Origin: Leptoclinus maculatus
Taxonomy: Eukaryota; Chordata; Actinopteri; Perciformes; Stichaeidae
Length of the DNA stretch: 64,000 bases
Reading direction: 5' to 3'
Assembly: GCA_032191485.1 (NCBI GenBank)
Contig: JAVDOI010000013.1
Location: 3,316,559 to 3,380,558 of the forward strand
The position numbers were made by a program, and so were the translations under genes. Positions 63,101 through 64,000 of the stretch are shown one piece after another; the stretch's first letter is position 1, and the number at the start of each line of letters is the position of its first letter. The notes beneath the pieces were generated by a model. The model was given only the letters and a program-made list of their open reading frames with translations. It was not told the DNA's origin and did not search any database.

Positions 63101-64000
63101 AATGCGGGGAAATACACCATCCCCATTGCTGAAGGTGCAGTACTTTGGACTGTGGGCAGTTTTATTATAGGCAAGTATTTCCACGAACTGGATCTACTTG
63201 TTTCTGAAAGAGCTACACTACTGCCCAAAATATAGATTGTTTATGCAAGACTTTGGGCTACGTTGCTTTCATAACATGCCTTATTTCAGACTAGTGGAAA
63301 GAAAACATCCAAAATACACATTTCCACATTGTGAAACAATCCCTTTCAAGAAAGGATCAGTGCTTCCTTCACCCCTGCATGTTGCACTCACAGCCACAGA
63401 TAGTGTGTGGATGTTTGCAAAGGTGCACAGGAAGTGTGATAACATCTAATTTAGTTTGTTAGTAATGACTTCAGTGCCACCACGTGATCACCACAAGATG
63501 CACGTCCAGGAGGTTTAACCTCACGTCTATCTTTAGAGACATTTAACTCCCATCAACTGGGGTCCCTGAAGGCACCAGAGACATACAGGTGTTTTATTTC
63601 ATTTTACCAATTTTTCATGACTTTGTCAGTCAATTGGTTCCCAATGACTTCATATCATTGTTTCTGTTTTGACTTTTTTTTAAATACAAATTTATTGGGT
63701 TTTAATAGATAAAATGGGTCCTAATTTAAAGTATCACACAATCCTCTGACCCTCTGTCAGTCATTTTGAAAAAGAAAGAGACGCATTTCCTCCTGTGTTT
63801 GGTCTATTTTTGTTTGACACAATATGCAAATGAACTGTAACTGTCCTTCAATAATAATAATCTGTTTAACATTTTGCTGTGATAGATCATTTCACCAGAC
63901 AGCACAACCTAAACATTTAAGCACATGTAGACATACTAATGCAACATGGGTGTCTCTTTGGTACATTCCTTAATTTTAAAATGATTTGGCTGAGAAAACA
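57155..64000. other. Non-coding stretch to the right edge
   Basis: No gene recognised. About 59860-60240 is G/A-rich and looks like a dispersed fish repeat (ACAGGTGAAGCTGAGCAGGG-type sequence), family unknown. A 60-bp perfect palindrome lies at 60478-60537. Short CA runs occur near 61999-62016. All open frames are short and without recognisable domains. Confidence 0.55.
60478..60537. repeat. Perfect 60-bp palindrome without spacer
   Basis: Thirty bases from CTGCATCAGGCCTATTAACC onward are followed directly by their exact reverse complement, centred between 60507 and 60508 (CTTAAGCATGCTTAAG). No mismatch was found in either arm, and symmetry stops at 60477/60538. It would form a complete hairpin or cruciform. 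Confidence 0.93.

Noticed and set aside
1..64000. CRISPR arrays, operons, tRNA or rRNA genes
   Set aside because: The window is eukaryotic. No spaced repeat array was seen, and no tRNA cloverleaf or rRNA segment was recognised, though a covariance-model scan was not possible.

Overview
This window is vertebrate nuclear DNA, almost certainly from a teleost fish and probably a percomorph. The evidence is split genes with GT-AG introns, protein sequences that read as fish mastl, yme1l1 and rdh12-like genes, many microsatellites, and fish-type mobile elements (a 5'-truncated LINE, LTR-retroelement debris and a piggyBac-type MITE). Exons were called by eye from reading frame, splice-site dinucleotides and remembered protein families. 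No alignment was run.

Layout. (1) 489-3628, minus: mastl (Greatwall kinase), nine coding exons; the last part of the kinase C-lobe is not in the window. (2) 3629-4534: a shared head-to-head promoter with a perfect CRE. (3) 4535-10511, plus: complete yme1l1 (mitochondrial i-AAA protease), 18 coding exons, 718 codons, one GC-AG intron. The mastl/yme1l1 head-to-head pair is an old vertebrate synteny. (4) 12438-19370, plus, and 20585-28410, minus: two complete, convergent (tail-to-tail) type I iterative polyketide synthase genes, 2083 and 2102 aa, with matching six-exon structures. (5) 30456-34652, minus: complete seven-exon rdh12-like short-chain dehydrogenase, 297 aa, with LTR-retroelement remains in intron 2. 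(6) 35285-36635: 5'-truncated, frame-broken LINE. (7) About 36.6-64.0 kb: no gene recognised, only microsatellites, a G-rich minisatellite, a 192-bp tandem duplication, repeat-like tracts and a 60-bp perfect palindrome.

The pair of animal polyketide synthases is the striking system. Each has KS-AT-DH-(structural KR)-ER-like-KR-ACP architecture, with KS, AT, KR and ACP catalytic residues present. In both, the enoyl-reductase-like region lacks a recognisable nucleotide-binding glycine loop and there is no thioesterase, which suggests unsaturated (polyene-like) products released by an unknown route. The family is known from fish pks1 (otolith formation in medaka and zebrafish), the budgerigar pigment synthase and sea urchin pigment synthases. 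The inverted pair, the altered DH motif in the second copy, the nearly identical KS tracts and the oxidoreductase neighbour deserve a closer look.
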